Positions 52,252 to 60,878 of a DNA stretch of 64,000 nucleotides are shown in pieces; the stretch's first letter is position 1, and the number at the start of each line of letters is the position of its first letter. The position numbers and the translations under genes are program-made. The notes beneath the pieces are model-generated. The model had not been told where the DNA came from. It worked only from the letters and a program-made list of their open reading frames with translations, and searched no databases. Origin of the DNA: Halanaerobiales bacterium (GTDB lineage: Bacteria > Bacillota > Halanaerobiia > Halanaerobiales > Halanaerobiaceae); the NCBI GenBank assembly GCA_016278485.1, contig JADQBT010000012.1, positions 1 through 64,000 on the forward strand, read 5' to 3'.

Positions 52252-53431
52252 AAGATTAAAAATAACGTTAATTGTTATAATTTTGCTTATATTAGGATCA
52301 TTTTTAATAAGAGGAGCAGCGACTAATAAGATTGAAGTTCATTTCCTTGATGTAGGTCAGGCTGATTCTACATTTATTTTATTACCTAATCAGAAAACAA
52401 TGCTAATTGATGGTGGGAATAATAATGATGGTTCATTTTTAGTAGATTATATTAAAGAAATTAGAGAACCAGAAATCAATAAAATTGACTATTTAGTAGG
52501 TACTCATCCCCATGCAGATCATATTGGAGGCTTAGATACTGTTATCAATGAGTTTGAGATAGGCAAGATTTATCTTCCCCGGGTTAATCATAATACTAAA
52601 ACATACGAAGATTTATTAATTGCCATCGATAAAAAAGGGATGAAAATAGCAACAGCTAGAGCTGGGACTGTCATATTTTCTAATAATAGTATAAATTTAG
52701 AAGGCACTATTCTTTCTCCTAAATTGAATTATTATGATGAATTGAATAATAATTCAGTTGTCCTAAGACTAGTCTATGGTGATAGAGCATTTTTGTTTGC
52801 TGGTGATGCAGAAGCAGAAGTAGAAGCTGAGCTGGTTAATAGTGGTTTGAATTTGCAGGCGGATATTTTGAAAGTTGGTCACCATGGGAGTAGGACGTCA
52901 ACGACAGTGCCCTTTTTGGAAGCAGTATCACCTCAATCAGCTTTCATTTCTGTTGGGGATAATAATTATGGTCACCCTGCAGCAGAAGTTATTAATAGGC
53001 TCAAAAACAGGAATGTGAAAATCTATAGGGCAGATCAACAAGGAACAGTAATTTTAACAAGTGATGGAAATGAAATTAAATATGATAAAAAGGAAATGAC
53101 TTATGAAAAAGAAGAAGAAATAAATGGAGTATATATTTCATATCTATCTTTAAAAGATGAAGAAATTATTATCAAAAATAATACAGAAGATACGGTAGAT
53201 TTATCAAACTGGAAATTAGTTAGTGAAAAAGCTGGTCAAGAATATATATTTCCAGCCGGAACAAAATTGCCAGCAAGTGGGCAGATTAAGATAATAAGTG
53301 GAAGAGGAGTTAAAGCAGATCCTCCAGAAATTTTATTATGGAGTAATGCCTATATTTGGAATAATGATGGGGACCCGGCTGCTTTATACAATTCTTCTGA
53401 TCAATTAATTTCAAGATACCCAGAGGAGTGA
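52244..53431 (+). CDS. Metallo-beta-lactamase-fold (ComEC-like) protein with lamin-tail domain
   Basis: The protein has about 395 residues from TTG 52244, overlapping the YwbE stop; TTG 52211 upstream is an alternative. A hydrophobic segment (ITLIVIILLILGSFLI, about 7-22) is a signal or anchor. The MBL domain follows with VHFLDVGQADSTFI, the metal site THPHADHIGG, a DGG strand and KVGHHGSRTST, as in the ComEC C-terminal nuclease domain. The last 110 residues (NGVYISYLSLKDEEIIIKN, then DLSNWKL) form a lamin-tail domain. Together they suggest a secreted or surface nuclease-like hydrolase. A DUF3006 gene follows, a common partner. Confidence 0.88.
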   Translation: MTKRLKITLIVIILLILGSFLIRGAATNKIEVHFLDVGQADSTFILLPNQKTMLIDGGNNNDGSFLVDYIKEIREPEINKIDYLVGTHPHADHIGGLDTVINEFEIGKIYLPRVNHNTKTYEDLLIAIDKKGMKIATARAGTVIFSNNSINLEGTILSPKLNYYDELNNNSVVLRLVYGDRAFLFAGDAEAEVEAELVNSGLNLQADILKVGHHGSRTSTTVPFLEAVSPQSAFISVGDNNYGHPAAEVINRLKNRNVKIYRADQQGTVILTSDGNEIKYDKKEMTYEKEEEINGVYISYLSLKDEEIIIKNNTEDTVDLSNWKLVSEKAGQEYIFPAGTKLPASGQIKIISGRGVKADPPEILLWSNAYIWNNDGDPAALYNSSDQLISRYPEE

Positions 53432-53441
53432 TGATAAGCTG

Positions 53442-53645
53442 ATGTTAGTTATAGATCGTTTTGAAGGCGATAAGGCTGTTATAGAATTCAGTAAGGATAA
53501 TGATGTGTTTACTTTTGATATTCCAAGTGCTGTACTCCCTGCAGAGATAGAAGAGGGAGATATAATCGAAATTAAAATTAAAAGAAGTGCTACTAAAAAA
53601 AGGAAAGAAAAGATAAAAAAATTAGCTGATAAACTTTTTGAATAA
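53442..53645 (+). CDS. DUF3006 family small protein
   Basis: The protein has 67 residues from ATG 53442. It starts with VIDRFEGDKAVIEF, then LPAEIEEGDIIEIKI, a small beta barrel followed by a Lys/Arg-rich helix at the C-terminus. This is the usual DUF3006 pattern. The family is typically encoded right after secreted MBL-fold hydrolases, as here, 10 bases after the previous stop. The function is unknown. Confidence 0.88.
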   Translation: MLVIDRFEGDKAVIEFSKDNDVFTFDIPSAVLPAEIEEGDIIEIKIKRSATKKRKEKIKKLADKLFE

Positions 53646-53654
53646 AAATTTAAA

Positions 53655-54347
53655 TTAACCCATTAGTTGTTCAGGGCTTTGGGCTGCACATAACTTACTA
53701 TATAAACCATCCCGTGTAATTAGATCACTATGTTTTCCTTGCTCTAAAATTTTGCCGTCTTTGAGAACAATAATTTGATCAGCTTCCTGAATTAATTGTT
53801 CTGTCTGTGTATCAACAGAAGAAGTGGCTTCATCTAGAATAAGGATGGGAGCATCTTTAAGGATGGCCCGGGCAATAGATATTCTCTGCTTTTGCCCACC
53901 AGACAGTTTAACACCTCTTTCTCCAACTCTGGTTTCATAACCATTTTCCAGTGTCAGAATAAACTGATGAGCATTTGCTGCTTTGGCGGCAGCAAATATT
54001 TCTTGGTCAGTAGCGTTACCGCGGCCGTAAAGGATATTTTCTTTTACGGTTCCATTAAATAAAAATATATCCTGTGAGACTAGACTGACCTGTTTTCTGA
54101 GACTTGCAACATCAATCTCCCAAATATTCTTTCCGTCTAGTAAGACTTTGCCTGAGATTGGGTCAAAAAATCTCGGTATTAAATGAGCAATAGTGGTTTT
54201 CCCTACTCCTGTTGGTCCAACCAGAGCAATAGTTTCTCCAGCAGCTAATATTAAGTCTTCTGAAAGCATATTTTTTTCTGGAGTTGCGCTAGCCATCCCA
54301 AGACTAATTGTAACATAATCCTGTTTTAATTGTTGGCTACCTCGCAA
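53655..54347 (-). pseudogene. ABC exporter ATPase domain relic with internal deletion
   Basis: A 230-codon frame shows only the nucleotide-binding part of an MsbA-type exporter: Walker A ALVGPTGVGKTT, QVSLVSQDIFLFNGTVKENI, signature KLSGGQKQRISIARAIL and Walker B PILILDEATSSVD. The whole membrane domain (usually more than 300 residues) is missing, and the first 30 residues are scrambled. In addition, LIQEA joins directly to DQIIVLKDG, so about 25 residues with the switch histidine (the IAHRLST region) have been deleted in frame. It cannot work as an exporter and is best read as a relic. Confidence 0.8.
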
Positions 54348-54606
54348 TGAAATTTTTTATCTTACTATATATTTAACAATATACGACAAATAATAGGATA
54401 AAACCTTTTTTATTGCTCATTTATTCTATATTTATACCACATCTATACTATACTTGCTGTGCTGATTATTATGGTTAATAGAATGACAGGATTAAATTTC
54501 ATATTTGTTTAGCAGATATAGCAAATAAATATTTTAAAAAGCAGGTAATATATAATTTATGTTTAATAAAAGTTATAATTATTAAGCATAAAATCACATA
54601 AAAGGA
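54348..54606. other. AT-rich intergenic stretch, nothing definite
   Basis: This lies between the 5' end of the ABC relic and the serine-hydrolase gene. I see no coding remnant of the lost membrane domain and no clear RNA structure. Confidence 0.4.
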
Positions 54607-54615
54607 ATGTTTATA

Positions 54616-56031
54616 ATGGCGAGAAAAATAATTTTTACATTTTTATTATTAATTATGATAACTAGTGCAAGTCAAGCCCAATTAACAAAAATAGATGAAA
54701 TTGTGAAAGAAAGTGTAGCTCAACACAGGTTGCCTGGAATTGCTGTTGCAATCATAAAAGGAAATGAAGTTCTTTATCAGAAAGCTTATGGAATGACCGG
54801 TGATGGTCATAAACTAACCCCACAAACACCGATGTTTATTGGATCAATCAGTAAATCATTTACTGCATTGGCTGTAATGCAACTGGTGGAAAAGGGAGAT
54901 ATTGAACTCGATTTAGCTGTGACTAAGTATATACCCTGGTTTACAGCCCAGCCAGGAAGTTTAGCAAAAATGATAACGGTAAGGCATCTATTAAATCATA
55001 AAAGTGGATTCTCCGATCGTAATTATAGACCAGAGATTTCGGATAATGCAGCTATTGAAGAATCAGTACAAGAGCTTAAACAAGCTGAACTTCAAGCAAA
55101 ACCGGGAGAGAGTTTTAATTATTTTAATTCAAATTATGAGGTTTTAGGATTAATTATTGAAAATGTTACTGGAATGAGTTATGAAGAATATATCAAAGAA
55201 AATATTTTAAATCCGTTGGATATGCAAAATACCTTTTTAAATCAGCAAACTATCAAGGAAAATGTTGCTAAAGGTCATGGTGCTTTTTTTGGCTTTCCAA
55301 TTAGAAGAGAACAAAATTTTAAAAAATATGCTTTACCCTCAGGATATATTGTCTCTAACTTAGAAGATATGTCCCATTTTATGATTGCACAACAAGCAGG
55401 TATTTATAAAGATCAACGTATTTTATCTAAGAATGGAATTAAAAAAATGCATAGTCCTTTAAATGGTAAAAAAGGTTATGCTATGGGTTGGTTTGCAAAT
55501 CATAAATCCGGGGAAAAAATTGTTAGACATGGAGGTTCATTAGAAAACTATAGTAGTGAGGTTGTTTTAATTCCAGATAGAAAATATGGAATTGTTATCT
55601 TAATTAACCAAAATCATTTTGTCTATAACCTGGCCGCATATACTGGTCTAACAGAGAATATAATTAATCTTTTAATAGCTGAAAAAACGCAAAAAATCTT
55701 GTCTATGAAAACTTTTTTTCTGATTTTATTGTTAGTTGCCTTAATAACCATCATTAAAGATATCTATCAGATTATTAATATGGAAAAATGGACAAAAAAA
55801 ATGTTAAAGAAAAGTAAGCTTAGAAGAAGAGTAAATATTTTTAAAGATTTTTTAATTCCAGTTATTTTATTATTTGGAATACCAGCTGGTATAGAAGCAA
55901 TATTGAACAGAGGATTTAGCTTTAAACTTGCTTTTAACCTTGTACCCGATTTTGTTAGCTGGTTCATAGTGATTAGCTTTTTGAGTATTAGCAAGGGAAT
56001 ACTTAAAATAAAAGTTAGCAGTCAGAAATGA
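54616..56031 (+). CDS. Serine hydrolase, beta-lactamase class C/PBP4* family
   Basis: The protein has 471 residues from ATG 54616 (AAAGGAA RBS; the ATG at 54607 sits too close to it). A signal peptide of about 21 residues is present. The penicillin-binding fold has the nucleophile SISK (77-80), the tyrosine motif in NYFNSNYE (the YxN box) and the third box HGG in VRHGGSLENY. The C-terminal 110 residues hold three membrane segments (about 355-375, 412-430 and 445-462), so the catalytic domain faces outside on a membrane anchor. The likely role is hydrolysis of peptides or cell-wall D-amino acid bonds, rather than antibiotic resistance. Confidence 0.88.
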   Translation: MARKIIFTFLLLIMITSASQAQLTKIDEIVKESVAQHRLPGIAVAIIKGNEVLYQKAYGMTGDGHKLTPQTPMFIGSISKSFTALAVMQLVEKGDIELDLAVTKYIPWFTAQPGSLAKMITVRHLLNHKSGFSDRNYRPEISDNAAIEESVQELKQAELQAKPGESFNYFNSNYEVLGLIIENVTGMSYEEYIKENILNPLDMQNTFLNQQTIKENVAKGHGAFFGFPIRREQNFKKYALPSGYIVSNLEDMSHFMIAQQAGIYKDQRILSKNGIKKMHSPLNGKKGYAMGWFANHKSGEKIVRHGGSLENYSSEVVLIPDRKYGIVILINQNHFVYNLAAYTGLTENIINLLIAEKTQKILSMKTFFLILLLVALITIIKDIYQIINMEKWTKKMLKKSKLRRRVNIFKDFLIPVILLFGIPAGIEAILNRGFSFKLAFNLVPDFVSWFIVISFLSISKGILKIKVSSQK

Positions 56032-56154
56032 GGAATGCTCCTAGCAACGGACTTTTCTAGAAAAGGATATTTCATTATGATATACTAAAAAAAAGTAATA
56101 AATTAGCTAAAAAGTTAGATAATATAAAAGCAATCATTATGGGAGGTATTAGTG

Positions 56155-56829
56155 ATGATTACATTAAAAGAAATTAGAGATAACGAAGATTTCAAACATA
56201 TGATTGGAGAAGCAAACAATTACCTTTCAGAAAGAGGCTATACAGAACATGGATTTCGCCATGTTAATTATGTATCCAAATACACGGAATATATACTTAA
56301 AGAACTAGACTTTTCTGATAGAATTGTTGAATTGGGAGCCATTACTGGTTATCTGCACGATATAGGAAATATGTTTAACAGAAAACATCATGGTATTTCT
56401 GGGGCAAATGTGGTTTATACTGAATTGAGACGTTTAGGTCTTCCTCTGCAGGATATAACGGCAATTACTGCAGCTATTGCAAATCATGATGTTGAAATTG
56501 GTCAAGCGATAAGTCCGATTACTTCAGCCTTGATTATTGCAGATAAAAGTGATGCTCACCGTACCAGGGTTAACAAAAAGAATTCAACTTTTATTCATGA
56601 TAGAGTAAATTTAGCTATCCGTGATTCTACCATAAAAGTTGACCCTGTTGAAAAAACTATAACTCTGCAGATTGATTATAATTCAGCAATTAGTCAAGTA
56701 ATGGATTTCTTTGAAATATATTTGTATAGAATGGAAATGTGTAAAGAAGCAGCTTCATATTTAGGTTGTAGATTTAGATTATTAATTAATAATCTAGAAT
56801 TACTAGGACATGTTGATTATAATGACTAG
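56155..56829 (+). CDS. HD-domain phosphohydrolase
   Basis: The protein has 224 residues from ATG 56155 (GGGAGG RBS, 8 bases; GTG 56152 is alternative). The metal site is H in GFRHVNYVSKYTEYI (near 36), HD in YLHDIGNMFNRKHHG (68-69), a further H in AIANHDVEIG and D in IIADKSDAHR. The family acts on phosphodiesters or nucleotides; the substrate is unknown. Its stop is 25 bases before the M20 amidohydrolase start, so the two are probably co-transcribed. Confidence 0.88.
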   Translation: MITLKEIRDNEDFKHMIGEANNYLSERGYTEHGFRHVNYVSKYTEYILKELDFSDRIVELGAITGYLHDIGNMFNRKHHGISGANVVYTELRRLGLPLQDITAITAAIANHDVEIGQAISPITSALIIADKSDAHRTRVNKKNSTFIHDRVNLAIRDSTIKVDPVEKTITLQIDYNSAISQVMDFFEIYLYRMEMCKEAASYLGCRFRLLINNLELLGHVDYND

Positions 56830-56854
56830 TAGTTCTGGAATGGAGGAGAGAGAA

Positions 56855-58021
56855 ATGAGTAGAGTAAAAAAACTAGCCAGTAAATATAATGATTTTAATG
56901 GTGCAATGAGAAGAGAGTTACATAAGTATCCAGAACCGAGTATGGAAGAGAAAAGAACAGCGAATAGATTAATTGAGGAACTGAATAAGATGGGATTAGA
57001 AGCAAAAAAATATGCTGGTACAGGTGTGGTATGTCTTATCAAAGGTAGTGGAGAAGGTAAAACAGTTGCCCTAAGAGCTGATATAGATGCTATCGAACTA
57101 AAAGAAGAAAATGAGCTGACTTATAGTTCTGTAAATGAAGATTTAATGCATGGATGTGGCCATGATGGTCATACAGCAAGTCTGCTGACAGCGGCCAAAA
57201 TATTAAATGATATAAAAGATGAATTTACTGGTAATGTTAAGTTAATTTTTCAACCTGGCGAAGAGATAGCCAGCGGAGCCAAGAAAATGGTGGCAGAAGG
57301 TGTCTTAAATGATGTTGATGCAATTTTTGGTATTCACCTCATGAATGAAATGGAGGTTGGCAAAATATCAGTTGAATCTGGACCAAGAATGGCTGCTGTA
57401 AATAAGTTTTCAATTACAGTAAAAGGAAAAGGTGGACACGGATCACTGCCTCATCAGGGAATTGACCCTATTATTACAGGCTCGGCTATTGTTATGAATT
57501 TACAATCTGTTGTTAGTAGAGAAATGGAACCACTTGCACCAGTAGTTTTAAGTGTGGATATTTTTCAATCAGGCTCACGTTTTAATGTTTTACCTGAAGA
57601 AGCCTATTTGGAAGGGACAACTAGATGTTTCAGTCCAGAAATAAATGATAACTTAGAAAATATTATGAGAAGAATTGTTGAAAATACAGCAGCTAGCTAT
57701 CGGGCAGAAGCAGAACTTGTTTATGATAAACTATCTTTACCGACAATTAATGATCCTGTTATAGCTGAAATTGGAACAGGAGCAGCTGAAAAAATTGTTA
57801 GTAAAAATGGGCTTGTGAAAGTTGAAAAAACAACGGGTGGAGAGGATTTCTCATATTTCGCGGCAGAAGTACCAGCTGCATTTGCTTTTGTTGGATCTAA
57901 AAATGAAGCTAAACTTGATTTTTATCCACACCATCATCCCAAGTTTAATATCGATGAAGATGCACTAGAAATATCAGCTGGTCTCTATGCTCAATTTGCT
58001 CTGGATTTTTTAGCTCAATAG
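56855..58021 (+). CDS. M20 family amidohydrolase
   Basis: The protein has 388 residues from ATG 56855 (GGAGGAGAG RBS; an in-frame ATG at 56810 lies inside the previous gene). It has M20D features: RRELHKYPEPSMEE near 19-32, the first metal site RADID, MHGCGHDGHTA (metal ligands C and H), QPGEEIASGAKKMV with the catalytic glutamates, and FSITVKGKGGHGSLPHQGIDP in the lid domain. The C-terminal GGEDFSYF and PHHHPKF add the last ligands. Such enzymes hydrolyse N-acyl amino acids or related amides in the cytosol. Confidence 0.93.
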   Translation: MSRVKKLASKYNDFNGAMRRELHKYPEPSMEEKRTANRLIEELNKMGLEAKKYAGTGVVCLIKGSGEGKTVALRADIDAIELKEENELTYSSVNEDLMHGCGHDGHTASLLTAAKILNDIKDEFTGNVKLIFQPGEEIASGAKKMVAEGVLNDVDAIFGIHLMNEMEVGKISVESGPRMAAVNKFSITVKGKGGHGSLPHQGIDPIITGSAIVMNLQSVVSREMEPLAPVVLSVDIFQSGSRFNVLPEEAYLEGTTRCFSPEINDNLENIMRRIVENTAASYRAEAELVYDKLSLPTINDPVIAEIGTGAAEKIVSKNGLVKVEKTTGGEDFSYFAAEVPAAFAFVGSKNEAKLDFYPHHHPKFNIDEDALEISAGLYAQFALDFLAQ

Positions 58022-58092
58022 TTTCTCTAAGCAAGAAATATTTTAAAGAGTAAGAAAAAAATTTTAAAAACTAAAATTAATGAGGTGGCAAT

Positions 58093-58974
58093 ATGAAGAT
58101 TGGTATTTTAACTGACAGTACCTCAGATTTAAGTTCGGAATTAGTTAGTAAATATGAGATTGAAATTATTCCTCTTTCAGTTAATTTTGGTGAGAAAATT
58201 TATATTGATGGTGTTGAGATCACAAACGACGAATTTTTTGAAAAGATAGAAAATGCTGAGCAGTTACCTGGCACAGCACAACCGCCTTTACAATTATTTA
58301 TTGATAAGTATGAGGAGATGTCTAAAAAATATGATGCAATTATCTCACTCCATGTTTCTGGGAGTCTGAGTGGTACATACAATACAGCTTGTCTAGCAGC
58401 AGAACAGCTAGCAGAGCTTGCCATCTATCCAGTTGATACTTCTTCAATCTCACTCGGACTAGGATTTTTAACTATCATTGCTGCAAAAATGGCAGAAAAA
58501 AATAATAAAGTTGATCAAATTGTTGATAGCATTAAAAATATTAAAGATAAATTATTATTATATTTTACGGTAGAGGATTTAAAATTTATGGAACAGGGTG
58601 GTAGAATTGGTAAGGCTAGTGCATTACTAGGTAGTTTATTAAAAATCAATCCTATTATTGAAATAAGCACAGAAACAGGAGAAGTAGCTGTATTAGATAA
58701 AAAAAGAGGAAAGACCCGGACTATGAAAAGAATGGTCAATATTGCGCTAGAAAAACTTAAAGGCGAAGAATTTGCCTGGCTCGGTTTTGCTCATGGTAAT
58801 CGTAAAGATGATATGAAAGAATTTAAAAGTAAATTATTAGCTAAAATCAAAGATGAATTAAACATTCAGCAGCAGACCTTTGAGGCGAGAATTAGCCCCA
58901 CATTAGGTTGTCATGTGGGACCATCTGTTTATGCTTGCTTTATATTAACAGGAGATTTTTTGCAGGATATTTGA
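58093..58974 (+). CDS. DegV family fatty-acid-binding protein (copy 2)
   Basis: The protein has 293 residues from ATG 58093 (GAGGTGG RBS). It shows ILTDSTSDLSSE (4-15), LPGTAQPPLQLFIDKY near 57-72, SLHVSGSLSGTYNTA near 87-101 and LKFMEQGGRIGKAS near 162-175, the DegV/FakB pattern. It is clearly different from the copy at 28186, as expected for FakB paralogues that bind different fatty acids. Its 3' end overlaps the convergent uvsE gene by 35 bases. Confidence 0.92.
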   Translation: MKIGILTDSTSDLSSELVSKYEIEIIPLSVNFGEKIYIDGVEITNDEFFEKIENAEQLPGTAQPPLQLFIDKYEEMSKKYDAIISLHVSGSLSGTYNTACLAAEQLAELAIYPVDTSSISLGLGFLTIIAAKMAEKNNKVDQIVDSIKNIKDKLLLYFTVEDLKFMEQGGRIGKASALLGSLLKINPIIEISTETGEVAVLDKKRGKTRTMKRMVNIALEKLKGEEFAWLGFAHGNRKDDMKEFKSKLLAKIKDELNIQQQTFEARISPTLGCHVGPSVYACFILTGDFLQDI

Positions 58975-59914
58975 TAAATAAATTTGTCTTTGGGGAATAG
59001 CAAATATCTTTCCATAGTTTTAGGACTGCTTTGTCTTTTTCTTTGGCTTCAATCATAACATCAAATTTATATCCTTTTGCAATCTCTAAAAAGGATAAAA
59101 AATCAGCAGGGTCTATATAATCTGCATGACTTTTTGGACTTGATTTACTCTTTGGACTGGAAAAGTGAATTTTTGCTGGACGATCAAGATCTTGCCAAGT
59201 TGAAAATATATCTGCTAAATAATCAGCCAGATTTTCACCCTGGTTATAGCATTGATGGTGGTGGACATCTAATACCATAGGTCGTTCGATCTCTTGACAG
59301 AGTGATAATACATCACCAATAGAATATGAGGTATCATCATTTTCAATTACTAACCTGTTTTGAATCTGTTCTGGTAGTTTATTGAAATTTTTAATAAACC
59401 TTTTAAGAGATTTTCCTTTATCTTCATAGACTCCGCCGACATGAGTAACCATTACAGCATTTTCATTTAAGCCCATTTTATTTAACATCTTATTATGATA
59501 TACTAAATCACGGACAGCATTTTTAAATTTTTCTTCACCTTTTGTATTTATGACAGTGAATTGACCGGGATGAGTGCTGACTTTTAGCTGATTATTAGTA
59601 ATTATCCGGCCAATTTTTTCAAATTGCTCAGATAAATCATCCGCAAAGTCCCAAATTTGTGCTTTAGGATGATTGCCGAGCGGAATTAGTTGCGAAGAAA
59701 AGCGATAGAGTTGAATATCTTCCGTAATGCAGTGCCATAATAAGCGGATTGTGTTGGTCAAATTTTTCTCAGCAATTCTTTTAAGAGCATAAATTTTTGC
59801 TTCTTCATCTTCTATTTTATTAAATCTACTCATGGGCACAGTTCTGGCAGTAGAACAATCTTTAATAAGGTTACTAATACAGGCAAAACCAAAATCAATA
59901 TTTTCTAAATTCAT
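58940..59914 (-). CDS. uvsE: UV-damage endonuclease UvsE/UVDE
   Basis: The protein has 324 residues from ATG 59914 on the minus strand; an in-frame upstream start (TTG near 59947) is less likely. It has UVDE TIM-barrel motifs: FGFACISN, LWHCITEDIQLYRFSSQLIPLGNH read in parts, STHPGQFTVIN, VMVTHVGGVYEDKG, LVIENDDTSYS, MVLDVHHHQCYN and FDVMIEAKEKD, which carry the metal-binding His, Asp and Glu residues. It nicks DNA 5' of pyrimidine dimers and other lesions, an alternative to nucleotide excision repair. Confidence 0.93.
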   Translation of the reverse strand: MNLENIDFGFACISNLIKDCSTARTVPMSRFNKIEDEEAKIYALKRIAEKNLTNTIRLLWHCITEDIQLYRFSSQLIPLGNHPKAQIWDFADDLSEQFEKIGRIITNNQLKVSTHPGQFTVINTKGEEKFKNAVRDLVYHNKMLNKMGLNENAVMVTHVGGVYEDKGKSLKRFIKNFNKLPEQIQNRLVIENDDTSYSIGDVLSLCQEIERPMVLDVHHHQCYNQGENLADYLADIFSTWQDLDRPAKIHFSSPKSKSSPKSHADYIDPADFLSFLEIAKGYKFDVMIEAKEKDKAVLKLWKDICYSPKTNLFIKYPAKNLLLI

Positions 59915-60015
59915 GATAATTATTAACCCCAATTCTAGTTTATACAATTTATTATGTCAAAAAACTTGAAATTAATAAATTTATTATAAAAAGAGTGGTT
60001 TTTTTTGAAAATATC

Positions 60016-60044
60016 TTGACATATCTTAAATCAAATGTTATTAT
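60016..60044 (+). promoter_or_regulatory. Promoter of the tRNA operon
   Basis: TTGACA (60016-60021), 17-bp spacer, TATTAT (60039-60044), about 64 bases before tRNA-Leu. A small hairpin (CCTAATT at 60076-60082, AATTAGG at 60087-60093) lies in the leader. Confidence 0.8.
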
Positions 60045-60107
60045 ATTAATCGTCAGTTAAGAAAAAACATTCTTTCCTAATTGCCAAATTAGGTACTGAC
60101 TTTGTGT

Positions 60108-60195
60108 GCCGGGGTGGCGGAATTGGCAGACGCATCGGACTTAAAATCCGGTGGTGCTAAGCACCGTGTCGGTTCGAGCCCGACCTCCGGCACCA
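60108..60195 (+). tRNA. tRNA-Leu (anticodon TAA)
   Basis: The acceptor GCCGGGG pairs with CTCCGGC (one G-T). The anticodon loop CTTAAAA gives UAA. A long variable arm (GGTGGTGCTAAGCACC) is typical of class II tRNA-Leu, the T arm is GTCGG-TTCGAGC-CCGAC, and CCA is encoded. Confidence 0.95.
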
Positions 60196-60237
60196 TTTTT
60201 TTTTTATAAAAATTTAATACGGCAAGATCATTGTCGT

Positions 60238-60314
60238 GTTGGTATAGCTCAGTTGGCCAGAGCGCTACGTTGACATCGTAGAGGCCAGTGGTTCGAGTCC
60301 ACTTACCAACACCA
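60238..60314 (+). tRNA. tRNA-Val (anticodon GAC)
   Basis: The acceptor GTTGGTA pairs with TACCAAC. The anticodon arm is CTACG-TTGACAT-CGTAG (anticodon GAC). The T arm is CCAGTGG-TTCGAGT-CCACT-like and CCA is encoded. It is 42 bases after tRNA-Leu and shares its promoter. Confidence 0.93.
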
Positions 60315-60365
60315 TTTTTATGTGATTGTCGCCATTTTGCCGCTATTAAGCGCAAAATTTATTTT

Positions 60366-60397
60366 AACCCAGCTAAATGCTTGGGTTATTTTTTTTA
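60366..60397 (+). terminator. Terminator of the tRNA operon
   Basis: AACCCAGC and GCTTGGGTT pair with one bulge and are followed by a run of T residues. Confidence 0.8.
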
Positions 60398-60505
60398 TAT
60401 AATAAATTTAATCTTTATGTTTAATATTTAAATAATTACAAATCCTATCTAGTACTACCTATTATAAGCGAGATAATTTAAATTTAATAAGGGGATGAAT
60501 TAAAT

Positions 60506-60838
60506 ATGAAGATAGAAGATATTATGAATAAAGACCTAAAATATGGAAAGCCAGAGATGTCTATTGAAGAAGCAATGCATTTAATGGCAGATAATGATTT
60601 GGGAAGTTTACCTGTAGTAGAAAATAACCAGGTGATTGGGGTTGTTACTCTGCAAGACCTGGTTTTACAAAACAGAAAGAACTTGACAATAGATAGATAT
60701 GAAATGGAGGCTGGAGAATTAAATACGGAGATTGATACCACTGAACAACAAGCTAGAAAACCACTTAAGGAATTTTCTCCTAATTCGCTATCAGAAGATG
60801 TAAAAAAACGTTTTCAACTATACGGAATGCCTTTCTAA
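60506..60838 (+). CDS. Small CBS-domain protein
   Basis: The protein has 110 residues from ATG 60506 (AAGGGGATG RBS). It begins IEDIMNKDLKYGKPEMSIEEAMHLM and NDLGSLPVVENNQVIGVVTLQDLVL, which is a first and partial second CBS-type half, here giving a single recognisable CBS motif. The last 35 residues are polar and not CBS-like, so the protein is shorter than the usual CBS pair. It may dimerise to build a full nucleotide-binding pair, or be truncated. CBS domains bind adenine nucleotides and regulate partners; none is evident next to it. Confidence 0.8.
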   Translation: MKIEDIMNKDLKYGKPEMSIEEAMHLMADNDLGSLPVVENNQVIGVVTLQDLVLQNRKNLTIDRYEMEAGELNTEIDTTEQQARKPLKEFSPNSLSEDVKKRFQLYGMPF

Positions 60839-60878
60839 AAAAAGTTTAAAATAATAAAGATTAATTGGGTGTGTTATT

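Noticed and set aside
60089-60355. 88-codon open frame on the minus strand across the two tRNA genes
   Set aside because: It is the complement of tRNA-Leu and tRNA-Val (a well-known kind of false protein call with VGLEPTRCLAPPDFKSD-like text) and has no RBS or coding character of its own.
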